Assembly: GCF_009746625.1 (NCBI RefSeq)
Contig: NZ_VWXL01000052.1
Coordinates: 248,001 to 312,000 of the forward strand
Direction: 5' to 3'
DNA length: 64,000 nt
DNA from: Caproicibacter fermentans
GTDB lineage: Bacteria; Bacillota; Clostridia; Oscillospirales; Acutalibacteraceae
A model generated the notes under the pieces. That model searched no databases and was not told where the DNA came from. It saw only the letters and a list, made by a program, of their open reading frames with translations. Shown here piece by piece: positions 8,194 through 16,640 of the stretch. Within the stretch, counting starts at the first letter, position 1. Each line of letters begins with the position of its first letter. A program made the position numbers and the translations under genes.

Positions 8194-8521
8194 ACTATCC
8201 GGCGGGGATTTTCTCACCGGCGAAAACGGAAGGCCGGAATCGGTTTCCGGCAAGGAGGAGCTGTTTCAGCGGGCAACGATCCGGCTGACCGTGCCGCTCG
8301 GCTCTTTTTCCTGTGACCCGTCGCTCGGCAGCCGCCTGCACACGCTGAAATCGGGAACGCCGTTCCCGGACGAAAAGGCCTTTTCCATGGCGCAGGAGGC
8401 GCTGCGGGGAATGCCGCAGCTGACGGTGACCGGCGCGGCGGTCTCACAGGCCGACCCGCCGACCGTAACGGTCACGCTGGATTACGGCGGCGAAAGCCGT
8501 GAAGTGGAGGTGAAGCTCTGA
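8183..8521 (+). CDS. Baseplate wedge protein, gp25/gpW/DUF2634-like (Mu gp46-like)
   Basis: A 112-aa protein of the gp25-like wedge family: 'RATIRLTVPLGSFSCDPSLG' followed by 'LTVTGAAVSQADPPTVTVTL'. These proteins link the hub and gpJ in the baseplate. Length is normal. Its TGA (8519-8521) overlaps the CTG start of gpJ, and GGAGG at 8507-8511 inside its last codons is the gpJ ribosome site. Confidence 0.7.
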   Translation: MDLELSGGDFLTGENGRPESVSGKEELFQRATIRLTVPLGSFSCDPSLGSRLHTLKSGTPFPDEKAFSMAQEALRGMPQLTVTGAAVSQADPPTVTVTLDYGGESREVEVKL

Positions 8522-9573
8522 CGGAAAGCTATGAAGACATTCTGGCCAGAATGAAAAAGAAATTTACCGACCTCGCCGGGTATTCGCCGGACGACGCTTC
8601 GGATCTCGGAATTCGCATGAAACTGCTGGCGGGGGAAATTTATTCGGTGGAAACGGCGGCCGACTGGCTCAGGCGGCAGACCTTCGCGCAGACCGCGAGC
8701 GGACGGGAGCTGGATTACCGGGCGCAGGAGCGGGGAATCGTGCGGAAGGAGCCCGTCGCCGCCCACGGCACGCTGACTTTTTCCCGTGATTCGACCATCT
8801 GGTTCGACCTGCCGATTGACTCCGGAATCGTCTGTTCCACCGCGGGCGCCAATCCCGTGCGGTATGTCACGACACAGGCCGCCGTGCTGAAAGCGGGAAC
8901 GCTCAGCGTGGACGTTCCCGCTGCGGCGCAGGAAAGCGGCTGCGCGGGCAACACGGAGGCCGGAACGGTCTCCGTTCTGGTCACGCCGCCCACCGCCATT
9001 CAGGCCGTAACAAACGCCGCCGCTTTTTCAGGCGGCGAGGACAGGGAAACGGACGACGCGCTGCGCTCCCGGCTGCTGCAAAGCAGCGCCGCCGCCGGGA
9101 ACGGAGGAAACGCGGCGTATTACCGGGATTACGCGCTCGCCTGCGACGGGGTCGACTCGGCCAGCGTGATTCCAAGGGCGAACGGAGCCGGTACGGTGGC
9201 GCTGTATCTGGGCGGCAGGGGATGCGCCCCCTCCGACGGCGTGGTCAGCCGGGTATCGGAAGGACTCAACGCGGAACGGGAAATCTGCACCAAGGTGACC
9301 GTCGCCCCGGCGCAGACCGTTGCTTACAACGTGACGGCAAAAGTGACCGCGAAGACGGGACTTGCTTCCGCCGATGTGATTGCAGCCTGCAAAACGGCGG
9401 TTCAAAATTATTTTTACGGCCTCGGCGTTTCGGAGCAGGTGGTCCCCGCAGCACTCGTCGCCGCGCTGTTCGGCACCGGGATGATCGGCGACTGTTCCCT
9501 CAGCACGGCGTCGTCGCCGGTTGCAGCCAACCAGCTTGCCGTGTGCGGCGCCGTGACCGTTACCGTGGCTTAG
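8518..9573 (+). CDS. Baseplate J family protein, CTG start
   Basis: About 351 aa, the gpJ/Mu gp47 baseplate wedge protein. The N-terminus 'TESYEDILARMKKKF' aligns by eye with the 'YEDILxRM' opening of family members, so translation must begin before the first ATG at 8551. The only upstream codon with a ribosome site is CTG at 8518 (GGAGG at 8507-8511, 6-nt spacing), overlapping the previous stop as CTGA. The C-terminal half with 'TVTVA' and 'GKTGLASADVIAACKTAVQN'-like strands is intact. In contractile tails this protein forms the baseplate periphery. Confidence 0.85.
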   Translation: MTESYEDILARMKKKFTDLAGYSPDDASDLGIRMKLLAGEIYSVETAADWLRRQTFAQTASGRELDYRAQERGIVRKEPVAAHGTLTFSRDSTIWFDLPIDSGIVCSTAGANPVRYVTTQAAVLKAGTLSVDVPAAAQESGCAGNTEAGTVSVLVTPPTAIQAVTNAAAFSGGEDRETDDALRSRLLQSSAAAGNGGNAAYYRDYALACDGVDSASVIPRANGAGTVALYLGGRGCAPSDGVVSRVSEGLNAEREICTKVTVAPAQTVAYNVTAKVTAKTGLASADVIAACKTAVQNYFYGLGVSEQVVPAALVAALFGTGMIGDCSLSTASSPVAANQLAVCGAVTVTVA

Positions 9574-9584
9574 GAGGGATGAGC

Positions 9585-10058
9585 GTGGATACCCTGGAAT
9601 CGATGAAAAATCAGCTGAGCTCGACCGGCCTGTACCGGCTGGACGGCACGACGACGGTGGATTATGAGCTGGCCGCCTATGCCGAAGGGCTCAACGCGCT
9701 GCGAAACGGGCTTTCCGCCCTGCAGGCCGAAAGCTATGTTGCGACGGCGTCCGACTACGGGCTCCTGGAAAAGGAGCGGGCCTGCGGGCTGCCGTCCTCC
9801 GGCGGGGTTTCCGACCGGCGGGCGGCTTTGCTGAAGCTGGGCGCGGTGAGGCCGGGCGCCTGCACCAAAGAGGGGCTGGAATCGGCTCTTTCCGCATTTG
9901 GGCTTTCGGTCAGCCTGGAGGAGGACGCGGCAAATTCGAAAATTATCGCGCATTTTCTTTCGCAGCCTCCCTGCGGGCAAACGGAAGCCCAAAGGATACT
10001 GGAAATATTTTGCCCCGCTCATTTGACGGCGGAATCGGATTTCACAGGCGTTTCGTGA
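9585..10058 (+). CDS. Phage tail protein I-like (DUF2313/YmfQ, Mu gp48-like)
   Basis: A 157-aa protein in the gpI position after gpJ. It carries the Glu/Arg-rich N-terminal helices of this family ('LESMKNQLSSTGLYRL') and the 'KERACGLPSSGGVSDRRAAL' region that matches the 'E..lgL' block of YmfQ-like proteins. GTG at 9585 is chosen over ATG at 9579 because GGAGG (9573-9577) is only 1 nt from the ATG. It is the last gene of the phage-like cluster; no fibre follows, although gpI normally joins fibres to the baseplate. Confidence 0.65.
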   Translation: MDTLESMKNQLSSTGLYRLDGTTTVDYELAAYAEGLNALRNGLSALQAESYVATASDYGLLEKERACGLPSSGGVSDRRAALLKLGAVRPGACTKEGLESALSAFGLSVSLEEDAANSKIIAHFLSQPPCGQTEAQRILEIFCPAHLTAESDFTGVS

Positions 10059-10205
10059 TACAATAACCGTGTCATAGGGGAATGCGCCCGTTTCGACAGA
10101 ATATGATTGCATTTTCCCGGAATCTGATGTATTTTGATAGAACAACGGAGAGAAAACAGGGGAAACGGACGCGGAAAACCGCAGAAAAGGAGCGGGAAAT
10201 CGAAA

Positions 10206-11450
10206 ATGCACGAAAATAAAGAGAAGCTGGAACGCGCCCTGCTGGTGGAAGTGGACACGGGGGGTTACGACGCGCAGGCGTCTTTGGCCGAGCTGTACGA
10301 GCTGACCCGCAGCGCGGGCGCGCAGCCGTTCGGCGCGATGACGCAGAAACGGCCTTCGCAGGACGCCGCGACCTGCGTGGGAAGCGGAATGATGCGGCAG
10401 ATTACCGAGTTTGTTCAAAAATACGAATTGAACCTTTTGATCTTTGACTGTGAGCTGACCCCGACCCAGATTCGGAACATCGAACGGGAAAGCGGGGTTC
10501 GCGCCGTCGACAGAACAATGCTGATTCTGGATATTTTCGCCTCAAGAGCGCAGAGCAGGGAGGGCAAGCTGCAGGTGGAGCTTGCCCAGCTGAAATATCT
10601 GCTGCCCCGCCTGGGCGGGCGCGGAAGCGAGCTTTCCCGGCTCGGCGGCGGAATCGGCACGCGGGGGCCGGGCGAAAGCAAGCTGGAAACCGACCGGCGG
10701 CACATCCGGCGCCGGATCGATTCGCTCACCGCACAGATTCACGACGTGGAGATGCACCGCAGGCAGATCAGCCGGCGTAGAAAAAAAGACGGCTTTGTCA
10801 CCGTGGCAATGGTCGGCTACACGAACGCGGGAAAATCGACTTTGATGAACGCGCTGACCGGCGCGGGCGTGCCGGCGGAGGACATGCTGTTCTGCACGCT
10901 GGACCCGACGGCCCGCGCGCTGCGGCTGCCGGGCGGCGAGACGGTGCTGCTGATCGATACCGTCGGGCTGGTGCGCAGGCTGCCCCATCACCTGGTGCGG
11001 GCGTTCCGCTCCACGCTGGAGCAGGCCGCGGAGGCGGACATCATTCTGAACGTGTGCGACGCTTCCAGCCCGGAGGCACCGGCGCATCTGGACGTGGCGA
11101 AAAGCCTCCTTTCTGAGCTCGGCTGCGGGGACAGGCCCGTGATTCCCGTCCTGAACAAATGTGATCTGATCCCGGATCTCGGCGAGATCCCGATGATCGG
11201 CCACGCCGTGCGGATCAGCGCCAAAACCGGGGAGGGGCTGAATCAGCTTTTGCAGACGATTGAAGACAATCTGGAGGCGCCGTCCATGCGGGTCCGGCTG
11301 CTTCTTCCGTTTACGGAATCCGGCCTTGAGGCGGAGATTCGCAAAAATGGAAGCGTGGAGAGCGAGGAATACACCGAAAACGGCTTTATGCTGACGGCGA
11401 ATATTCCCCCGGACCTTTCCGGGGCGCTGAGCAAATATATTATTGAATAA
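10206..11450 (+). CDS. hflX: GTPase HflX
   Basis: A 414-aa ribosome-associated GTPase that splits stalled or stressed 70S ribosomes. The N-terminal HflX domain includes the glycine-rich 'GGRGSELSRLGGGIGTRGPG' loop and 'SKLETDRRHIRRRI'. The G domain has G1 'GYTNAGKST' (about 203-211), G3 'DTVGLV' and G4 'NKCDLI'. The C-terminal extension is present. ATG at 10206 gives the expected length. It lies 147 nt after the phage-like cluster on the same strand and ends before a clear terminator. Confidence 0.93.
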   Translation: MHENKEKLERALLVEVDTGGYDAQASLAELYELTRSAGAQPFGAMTQKRPSQDAATCVGSGMMRQITEFVQKYELNLLIFDCELTPTQIRNIERESGVRAVDRTMLILDIFASRAQSREGKLQVELAQLKYLLPRLGGRGSELSRLGGGIGTRGPGESKLETDRRHIRRRIDSLTAQIHDVEMHRRQISRRRKKDGFVTVAMVGYTNAGKSTLMNALTGAGVPAEDMLFCTLDPTARALRLPGGETVLLIDTVGLVRRLPHHLVRAFRSTLEQAAEADIILNVCDASSPEAPAHLDVAKSLLSELGCGDRPVIPVLNKCDLIPDLGEIPMIGHAVRISAKTGEGLNQLLQTIEDNLEAPSMRVRLLLPFTESGLEAEIRKNGSVESEEYTENGFMLTANIPPDLSGALSKYIIE

Positions 11451-11465
11451 GAGGAAATCTCCGTC

Positions 11466-11650
11466 AGGGCGCCGATAAAACCGCAATGCAATTTTACCTG
11501 CGGCGTCGGCTGCACCCGTAAAGTCCGGTCACGTACAGACAGAGCAGAGAGTCCCTTATTGGCAGGTTTGCCGTCTTGTCCCGTACGATTTTTAACGGCT
11601 TGTTTGTTTTTAAACAGGCTGGCTCCGCGAAGGATTCGCGGAGTTTTTTT
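11466..11650 (+). ncRNA. Structured intergenic RNA candidate after hflX
   Basis: Between hflX and the chemoreceptor the sequence folds into nested pairs. GCCGA (11471-11475) pairs with TCGGC (11506-11510), enclosing CCGCA (11481-11485) with TGCGG (11499-11503). A further GGCA/TGCC hairpin and matching GTAC sequences come before the terminator at 11623-11650. No coding frame is convincing. It could be an hflX 3' UTR or a small RNA. It matches no riboswitch class that I can recognise. Confidence 0.35.
11623..11650 (+). terminator. Rho-independent terminator of hflX
   Basis: A perfect 9-bp stem CTCCGCGAA/TTCGCGGAG with a 3-nt loop, followed by seven T residues. Confidence 0.9.
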
Positions 11651-11813
11651 ATGCTTCCAAAATATGTCATACTACACCAAACGTCGGATGAAATGAATCT
11701 GATTTCGTTCCATGTGCCTAAAGTATAATCCGCAGAGTAAAATAAACGGCCCGACGCGGTGATTTTTTCCGGTTTTGAGCCCGCTGGGCGGGAAGTTTGG
11801 GAGAGGGTCTCGG

Positions 11814-11840
11814 TCAATTTTTTTAAGTACCGGCCGATAA
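11814..11840 (+). promoter_or_regulatory. Sigma-D/sigma-28-like motility promoter for the chemoreceptor
   Basis: GCCGATAA (11833-11840) is an exact match to the -10 element of flagellar sigma factors. Fifteen nt upstream is TCAA, three of four matches to the TAAA -35 element. It lies 69 nt before the chemoreceptor start. It ties the gene to a motility regulon. Confidence 0.55.
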
Positions 11841-11908
11841 ATTAAAATAATACGTATTTGCTGCTGTCCCGACAAAAATTACAATTTTCAAAGGAGTTGG
11901 TCGCGGAA

Positions 11909-13996
11909 ATGAAACTGAAATTGAACCATAACCGGGGCAAAAAACCGAAGCCGAGGCAAAATCCGGGGCATAGAATCGGAATTGATTTGGTCGGCCGCAG
12001 CCTGACGGCCAAACTGCTTCTATGGATCGGAATCCCCGTCCTCTGCTTTTTCTGCGTTGCCGCCGCGCTCGTACTGAACAATGTGCGGCAGTCCGTTTCA
12101 CAGATCATCGGAACTCAGCTCAAGGCGCAGTCTGAATCGGTTTCAGGCCAGATCAGCGAATATTTCACCGGTTACCTGAAATCCGCGGAAAGCCTTGCGG
12201 CGAACACGCAGGTTCAGAAGCTGTTCCGGGATGCGGGAAAAGGCTCCTCCGTCATGCAGAGCGGCGAGTACATGTCCGTCTTGCAGACGCTGCAAAACGT
12301 TCAGAAGATGGACCCGGATAACGTTCTGGCGGTGTGGGCGGCCGATGTGGACACGAGCCAGCTGATACAGTCCACCGGGCAGGTGATGACCTCCGGTTTT
12401 ACGATTACGGAGCGGCCCTGGTACAAGGAAATGGTCGGGAAAAACGGAGAAGTGCTGACGGAACCTTATCAGGACGCGGCGACGAACCGGCAGATCGTCA
12501 GCGTCGTATGCCCGGTCTATGGGGAAGACGGAAGCGCCATCATCGGCGCCGTAGGGGTAGACGTCACCCTTGACACGCTCGGGAAGATCGTGGACGGCTA
12601 CAAGCTGGGAACGAACGGCTTTTTGATCCTTACCTCCAAAGACGGAATGATCGTCAGCTCGCCGGACAAAAGCTGGAACGATAAGAGCATGTCTGAGGCG
12701 GGTCTTGCGGGCAATCTGGTTTCCGCAATTTCAAACAGGACCGCGAAAATCATCACGTACCGGGCCCTTGGACACACGAATTACGGGTACGTTTCGGCGG
12801 TGGGAAAAACCGGATGGGCGGTGACGACCGGGCTGCCGGAAGACGAGTACAGCAGCTCGGTCTCCTCCGTGCAGGGAACGATGGCGCTTGTCTACGGAAT
12901 TTCACTGATTCTGCTGTGCATTCTGCTGGTTCTCATCTCGCTTTCGATCGTCAGGCCGCTGAAAAAGCTGAGGGGTTCCGCGCAGAAAATCGCGGACGGC
13001 GACCTCGAAGTGGCCGTGGACGTCCGCTCGTCCGACGAAATCGGACAGGTCGGCGCCGCTGTTTCCAATATTGTGGGAAGGCTCAAGGAGTATATCCGGT
13101 ATATCGATGAAATTTCCTCCGTGCTGGACCGGATCGCCGAGGGGAATCTCGTCTATGACCTGAAATGCGATTACGAGGGCGAATTTGCCAGAATCAAGAC
13201 TTCGCTGCTCCATATCCGCGCCACGCTGTCGGATACCTTCGCGGGCATCACGCACGCCGCCGACGAGGTCGCGGCGGGCTCGGCGCAGATGGCGAGCGGC
13301 TCTCAGGCGCTTTCGCAGGGCGCCACGGAGCAGGCGGCTTCCGTGGAAGAGCTTTCCGCTTCCGTGATGGAAATTTCACGGAATGTCGAGAGCAACGCCG
13401 AACACGCCAAAGAGGCGAACGGACTTTCCACCGACGCCGCGGAGCAGATGCGGTCCGGAAACGAACGGATGGCGCGGCTTTCCGGGGCGATGGAGGAGAT
13501 CCGCGAATCCTCCGGCCGGATCAGCCAAATTCTGAAAACGATTGACGATATCGCGTTCCAGACGAATATCCTCGCTCTGAACGCCGCGGTGGAGGCGGCG
13601 CGCGCGGGCGAGGCCGGAAAGGGTTTCTCCGTGGTCGCGGACGAGGTCCGCAATCTGGCGGCGAAAAGTTCGCAGGCCGCGAAGGATACCGCGGTGCTGA
13701 TCGAAGCTTCCCTGCAAAGCGTGGAAAACGGAACCTCCGTCGCGGAGGAAACGAAGGAATCGTTCTCCAGAGCGGCGGACAGCGTCCACCGCACGTCGCA
13801 GCTGATGGAGGGAATCGCGAAAACCACGGCCGGGCAGGCCGGTTCCATCCTCCAGATCCGCCAGGGGCTGGACCAGATTTCCGCAACGGTGCAGACGACT
13901 TCCGCCACCGCGGAAGAGGCGGCGGCTTCCAGCGAGGAGCTGAGCGGCCAGGCGCAGCAGCTCAAAGCGCTGGTGGACAAATTCGAAATCGAGTAA
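11909..13996 (+). CDS. Methyl-accepting chemotaxis protein (dCache-HAMP-MA)
   Basis: A 695-aa transmembrane chemoreceptor. A basic N-terminus is followed by TM1 (about residues 30-55). The periplasmic region has dCache-like features ('ERPWYKEMVGKNGEVLTEPY', 'GAVGVDVTLDTLGKIV'). TM2 lies near 320-345, then HAMP, then a long coiled-coil signalling domain with the conserved tip 'DDIAFQTNILALNAAVEAAR'. AAAGGAG lies upstream of ATG 11909. No other chemotaxis gene is nearby. Cache ligands are usually amino or organic acids; the ligand here cannot be told. Confidence 0.93.
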   Translation: MKLKLNHNRGKKPKPRQNPGHRIGIDLVGRSLTAKLLLWIGIPVLCFFCVAAALVLNNVRQSVSQIIGTQLKAQSESVSGQISEYFTGYLKSAESLAANTQVQKLFRDAGKGSSVMQSGEYMSVLQTLQNVQKMDPDNVLAVWAADVDTSQLIQSTGQVMTSGFTITERPWYKEMVGKNGEVLTEPYQDAATNRQIVSVVCPVYGEDGSAIIGAVGVDVTLDTLGKIVDGYKLGTNGFLILTSKDGMIVSSPDKSWNDKSMSEAGLAGNLVSAISNRTAKIITYRALGHTNYGYVSAVGKTGWAVTTGLPEDEYSSSVSSVQGTMALVYGISLILLCILLVLISLSIVRPLKKLRGSAQKIADGDLEVAVDVRSSDEIGQVGAAVSNIVGRLKEYIRYIDEISSVLDRIAEGNLVYDLKCDYEGEFARIKTSLLHIRATLSDTFAGITHAADEVAAGSAQMASGSQALSQGATEQAASVEELSASVMEISRNVESNAEHAKEANGLSTDAAEQMRSGNERMARLSGAMEEIRESSGRISQILKTIDDIAFQTNILALNAAVEAARAGEAGKGFSVVADEVRNLAAKSSQAAKDTAVLIEASLQSVENGTSVAEETKESFSRAADSVHRTSQLMEGIAKTTAGQAGSILQIRQGLDQISATVQTTSATAEEAAASSEELSGQAQQLKALVDKFEIE

Positions 13997-14014
13997 AATC
14001 GGCGGCGCGCAGAA

Positions 14015-14049
14015 AAGCCGGCTTTCGGAATTTTTCCGGGAGCCGGCTT
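14015..14049. terminator. Hairpin between convergent genes
   Basis: AAGCCGGCT...AGCCGGCTT with an inner TCGGAA/TTCCG pairing, lying between the chemoreceptor (+) and the DUF4179 gene (-). It probably terminates transcription in both directions, although the T-tracts are short. Confidence 0.6.
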
Positions 14050-14075
14050 CGCGCGTTTCGGGCGGCGTTATGACG

Positions 14076-15635
14076 TTATGATTCAAGCGGCACGCGGACT
14101 CCGAACAGTTCGATCGATTCGATCTGTTCCGCGTCGACCAGGGTTCCGAAGCTGCCGGAAAACTCAAAATCCCCGCCGGGCCCCCCGCTTCCGCCGATTT
14201 TATTTTTGTCCTCCGTCACGACGGAACCGTCTTTCAGAAAGAGCTTGATTTCCGTGTTTGGAGAGAGCGCTTTTCTTCCGCCCTCCGCGCAGGTTCCCGA
14301 AAAAGAGATCGACAGGTCGGAAACCGTGATGCTCTGAAACGTGATAGGCAGCCCGTCCGGAGTCGTATAGCTTTTAGCCGGATGGAAGGTCCGCGATGTG
14401 TCGGCAAACGAGAGCGTGAACGGAATGTCCCATTCGCCGGGAAAACGGACCAGCGTTTCCGATTTGAAATTCCGGGCAATCCGGTAATGGTCCAGATCGT
14501 CCGCCGTGCAGTCGCCGGCCAGGCGGTTGTCGTCCATCCCGGGGTCCAGCGCGAGAACGATCCTTCCGTTGTTCACGGCAAGTTTTCGGGCGGTATCCTC
14601 TTTCACCGCCTTTTTGTATGCTTTTTCACTGTCGAAGCCCACGTGCTCCACGCCGTTCCCGGTGATGATCTCGTCAAAGAAATCGACCGGGTTTCCCGTT
14701 TCCGTGTTCTGGAAGCAAAGCTGTTTCAGCGCGGACGCCTCCGAGTCGCTGCCGGGCGTGATGCTGAGATAGAGCAGGTCCTGCTGACAGCCGTATTCCC
14801 CGGTTTTGTGGAACCCGATGTTGTCAACGTAGGAGCCGGGGTATTGGTCGGAAAACCGGACGCGCTGCTTTCCCGCCGGAATGGTCCAGCTGGGAGCGGT
14901 CAATGATTTGTCCGCATAAACGTCGAACAGCCCCGTTTTCAGAAAGTTTTCCGGCCGCTCCGGTTTCATCTTCCGGTACAGCTCCCCAAGGTTTTGACAG
15001 AGGAACCCGGCGTCCTCGCAGGAATCCACCTCGTCGGTGAAATCCTTGAGCGACAGCGTCACCGGTTTGCCGTTCTGCCCTGAAAAATCCCCCTGTGCAA
15101 TCGCTTCAAACTGCGCGGTATCCTCGACGGAGGCGTCGTCCGTGCGAAAAGCGTGGCATTCGACGCTTTTTGAGCCCACGGCGAGAGTCGCCTCCGCAAA
15201 GCCGCTGCGCGGGAGCTGCGACCTGCGGTACGCGGTGGATACCTGAAGCGGCGCGGAATCCGTGCTCTTTACCGTGAAGTCGATATATATTCTCCGGTTG
15301 TCGCACGCCGTCCGGTTTACGGTGACCGAAAGCCCGCTTCCCTGCGCGGATTTTTGAACCGTTTTGCCCACGGCGGCGTTCACCGGCGCGGGGACGGAAG
15401 AATCGAGCGTCTTCTGGTAAATCGGCCCCGAAAACGGCGCGAACTGCCCAATGCCGTAGCCGACTACGGTGACGGAACCGAGCGCAAGCAGGGCGCAGAC
15501 CGGAATCAGAATGCCCCAGCGGGTTTTTCCGCGGCGCGGCGTTTTCCGCATCGCCTTTCTTGTGCGGTCGAACAGGTCATTTGGAATGGGCCGGAGATCG
15601 GCTTCCCTTTTGTATTCGCTCCGAAAACTCCTCAT
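14076..15635 (-). CDS. DUF4179-like membrane protein, probable anti-sigma partner of the ECF factor
   Basis: About 519 aa. A cytoplasmic basic N-terminus of about 45 residues is followed by one TM segment ('WGILIPVCALLALGSVTVV') and a large extracytoplasmic beta-rich domain. This layout and its place directly after an ECF sigma gene match DUF4179 sigma-regulator proteins, which sequester or modulate the sigma factor. The start at 15635 follows AAAGGAG with 6-nt spacing; an upstream ATG at 15653 has weaker support. It overlaps the sigma gene by 59 nt. The signal sensed is unknown. Confidence 0.7.
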   Translation of the reverse strand: MRSFRSEYKREADLRPIPNDLFDRTRKAMRKTPRRGKTRWGILIPVCALLALGSVTVVGYGIGQFAPFSGPIYQKTLDSSVPAPVNAAVGKTVQKSAQGSGLSVTVNRTACDNRRIYIDFTVKSTDSAPLQVSTAYRRSQLPRSGFAEATLAVGSKSVECHAFRTDDASVEDTAQFEAIAQGDFSGQNGKPVTLSLKDFTDEVDSCEDAGFLCQNLGELYRKMKPERPENFLKTGLFDVYADKSLTAPSWTIPAGKQRVRFSDQYPGSYVDNIGFHKTGEYGCQQDLLYLSITPGSDSEASALKQLCFQNTETGNPVDFFDEIITGNGVEHVGFDSEKAYKKAVKEDTARKLAVNNGRIVLALDPGMDDNRLAGDCTADDLDHYRIARNFKSETLVRFPGEWDIPFTLSFADTSRTFHPAKSYTTPDGLPITFQSITVSDLSISFSGTCAEGGRKALSPNTEIKLFLKDGSVVTEDKNKIGGSGGPGGDFEFSGSFGTLVDAEQIESIELFGVRVPLES

Positions 15636-16113
15636 ATTCTTCTCCTTTCTCAAGATCGCGCTTCAAAAGCTCCCGGGCCCGGCTCAGCCGTTTCGCCGCT
15701 GCCGAATAGCTGATTTTTAACGCGCGGGCGATCCCATCAATCGACAGATCCTCGTAATAAAACAAATGAATCACGGTGCGGGATTGGACCGGCAGCCGCA
15801 TGACGCAGCGATAAACGTCGGAGGATTCGTCCTTCTCCCGGTCCGGAAGCTCTCCGTCCGGAGGAAAAGGCTCCTCCCGGCGCCGGAGGATCTTTTTCCA
15901 CAGGCTGCGGGTGCAGTTGACGGTTGCGTGAAGCAGCCACGCTTTCAGATGTTCCTCGTCCCGGCAGCGCGGCGCGAAGCGGACCAGGCGCAGGAAGACC
16001 TCCTGAAAGACGTCCTCGGCATCGGCAGGGTTTCTTGTTCTGGCAAGCGCGAGCCGGTACACCATGGTTCCATACTGCTCCAGCGCCGCTTCCGGTTCCA
16101 TTGTAAACCCCAT
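15577..16113 (-). CDS. ECF RNA polymerase sigma factor
   Basis: A 178-aa sigma-70 family factor with region 2 ('MVYRLALARTRNPADAEDVF', 'FQEVFLRLVRF') and region 4 ('VIHLFYYEDLSIDGIARALK', then 'AAAKRLSRARELLKRDL'). GGAGG lies 8 nt before ATG 16113. It directs RNA polymerase to a small regulon, probably including its own operon. It is co-transcribed with the membrane protein downstream, a usual sigma/anti-sigma pairing. Confidence 0.9.
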   Translation of the reverse strand: MGFTMEPEAALEQYGTMVYRLALARTRNPADAEDVFQEVFLRLVRFAPRCRDEEHLKAWLLHATVNCTRSLWKKILRRREEPFPPDGELPDREKDESSDVYRCVMRLPVQSRTVIHLFYYEDLSIDGIARALKISYSAAAKRLSRARELLKRDLEKGEEYEEFSERIQKGSRSPAHSK

Positions 16114-16204
16114 CCCCTCGACCTCCTTTCACCCGTAACACCGCCCGAACCTTGTAATCTTGACAAAAAAGTTAGGCCGACGGTTTTTTTCCCGGCGGCC
16201 CGCG

Positions 16205-16621
16205 TTATCTTCCCCTGTGCTTTTCTTTTCGCTTTTGCTGCCGCAGCTCGAACTTCCGCTGCTCTTCGGCCTCTTTTATTGCCCTGGTTTTTTCTTTTCG
16301 TTTCTGTTTGCCCTGTTCCTGCAAAAGCTTGAAAGCCTGCTGTGCCTTTGTGCCGGCGCCGGAATCCGCGACCTGCCGCTGAATCTGCCGCTGCATCCGT
16401 TTGGGATTGACTTTCGTTTTTTCCTGCCTGCCGGCTGTAACGCGGGGACTGAAGCGCAGGCGGTTCCAGTTTTGCAAAAAGAAATCGTACACGTCGCTGT
16501 CCTTCGGCTCGGCGCCGAACACGACCCGGGCAGCCTGCAGTTTTCCGTCCGCGGTGCGTTCGTAAACCGCAGCCCAGAACGGGTCGTCGAAAAAAACGGT
16601 CAGTTTGATGGATCCATCCAT
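16205..16621 (-). CDS. yjdF: YjdF family protein (DUF2992)
   Basis: A 138-aa protein of the YjdF/DUF2992 family: 'LTVFFDDPFWAAVYERTADG' then 'AARVVFGAEPKDSDVYDFFL', with a long Lys/Arg/Gln/Glu-rich helical C-terminus. The biochemical role is not known. Homologues are often preceded by the yjdF riboswitch, which binds azaaromatic compounds, and a strongly structured leader is present here. TTAGGAGGATT gives a good ribosome site. Confidence 0.85.
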   Translation of the reverse strand: MDGSIKLTVFFDDPFWAAVYERTADGKLQAARVVFGAEPKDSDVYDFFLQNWNRLRFSPRVTAGRQEKTKVNPKRMQRQIQRQVADSGAGTKAQQAFKLLQEQGKQKRKEKTRAIKEAEEQRKFELRQQKRKEKHRGR

Positions 16622-16640
16622 AGGAATCCTCCTAATTTCT

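Larger units (their letters stand above)
49..10058 (+). mobile_element. Domesticated phage-like structural cluster lacking a tail-length module
   Basis: About 10 kb of tightly packed, same-strand genes, most overlapping by 4 to 11 nt or nearly abutting. Order: TerS-like, TerL, portal, small ORF, prohead protease, decoration protein, major capsid protein, two connectors, small ORF, LysM protein, gpD-like hub, gpV-like, gp25-like, gpJ, gpI. Between the connectors and the LysM protein, where Mu/PBSX-like phages carry sheath, tube, tape-measure and chaperone genes, there is only a 38-codon ORF. After gpI there is no fibre or lysis gene; the next gene is hflX. No integrase, repressor or replication gene is visible. 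GC richness matches the neighbouring arg genes and not the second prophage. What lies left of base 1 is unknown. Confidence 0.8.
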
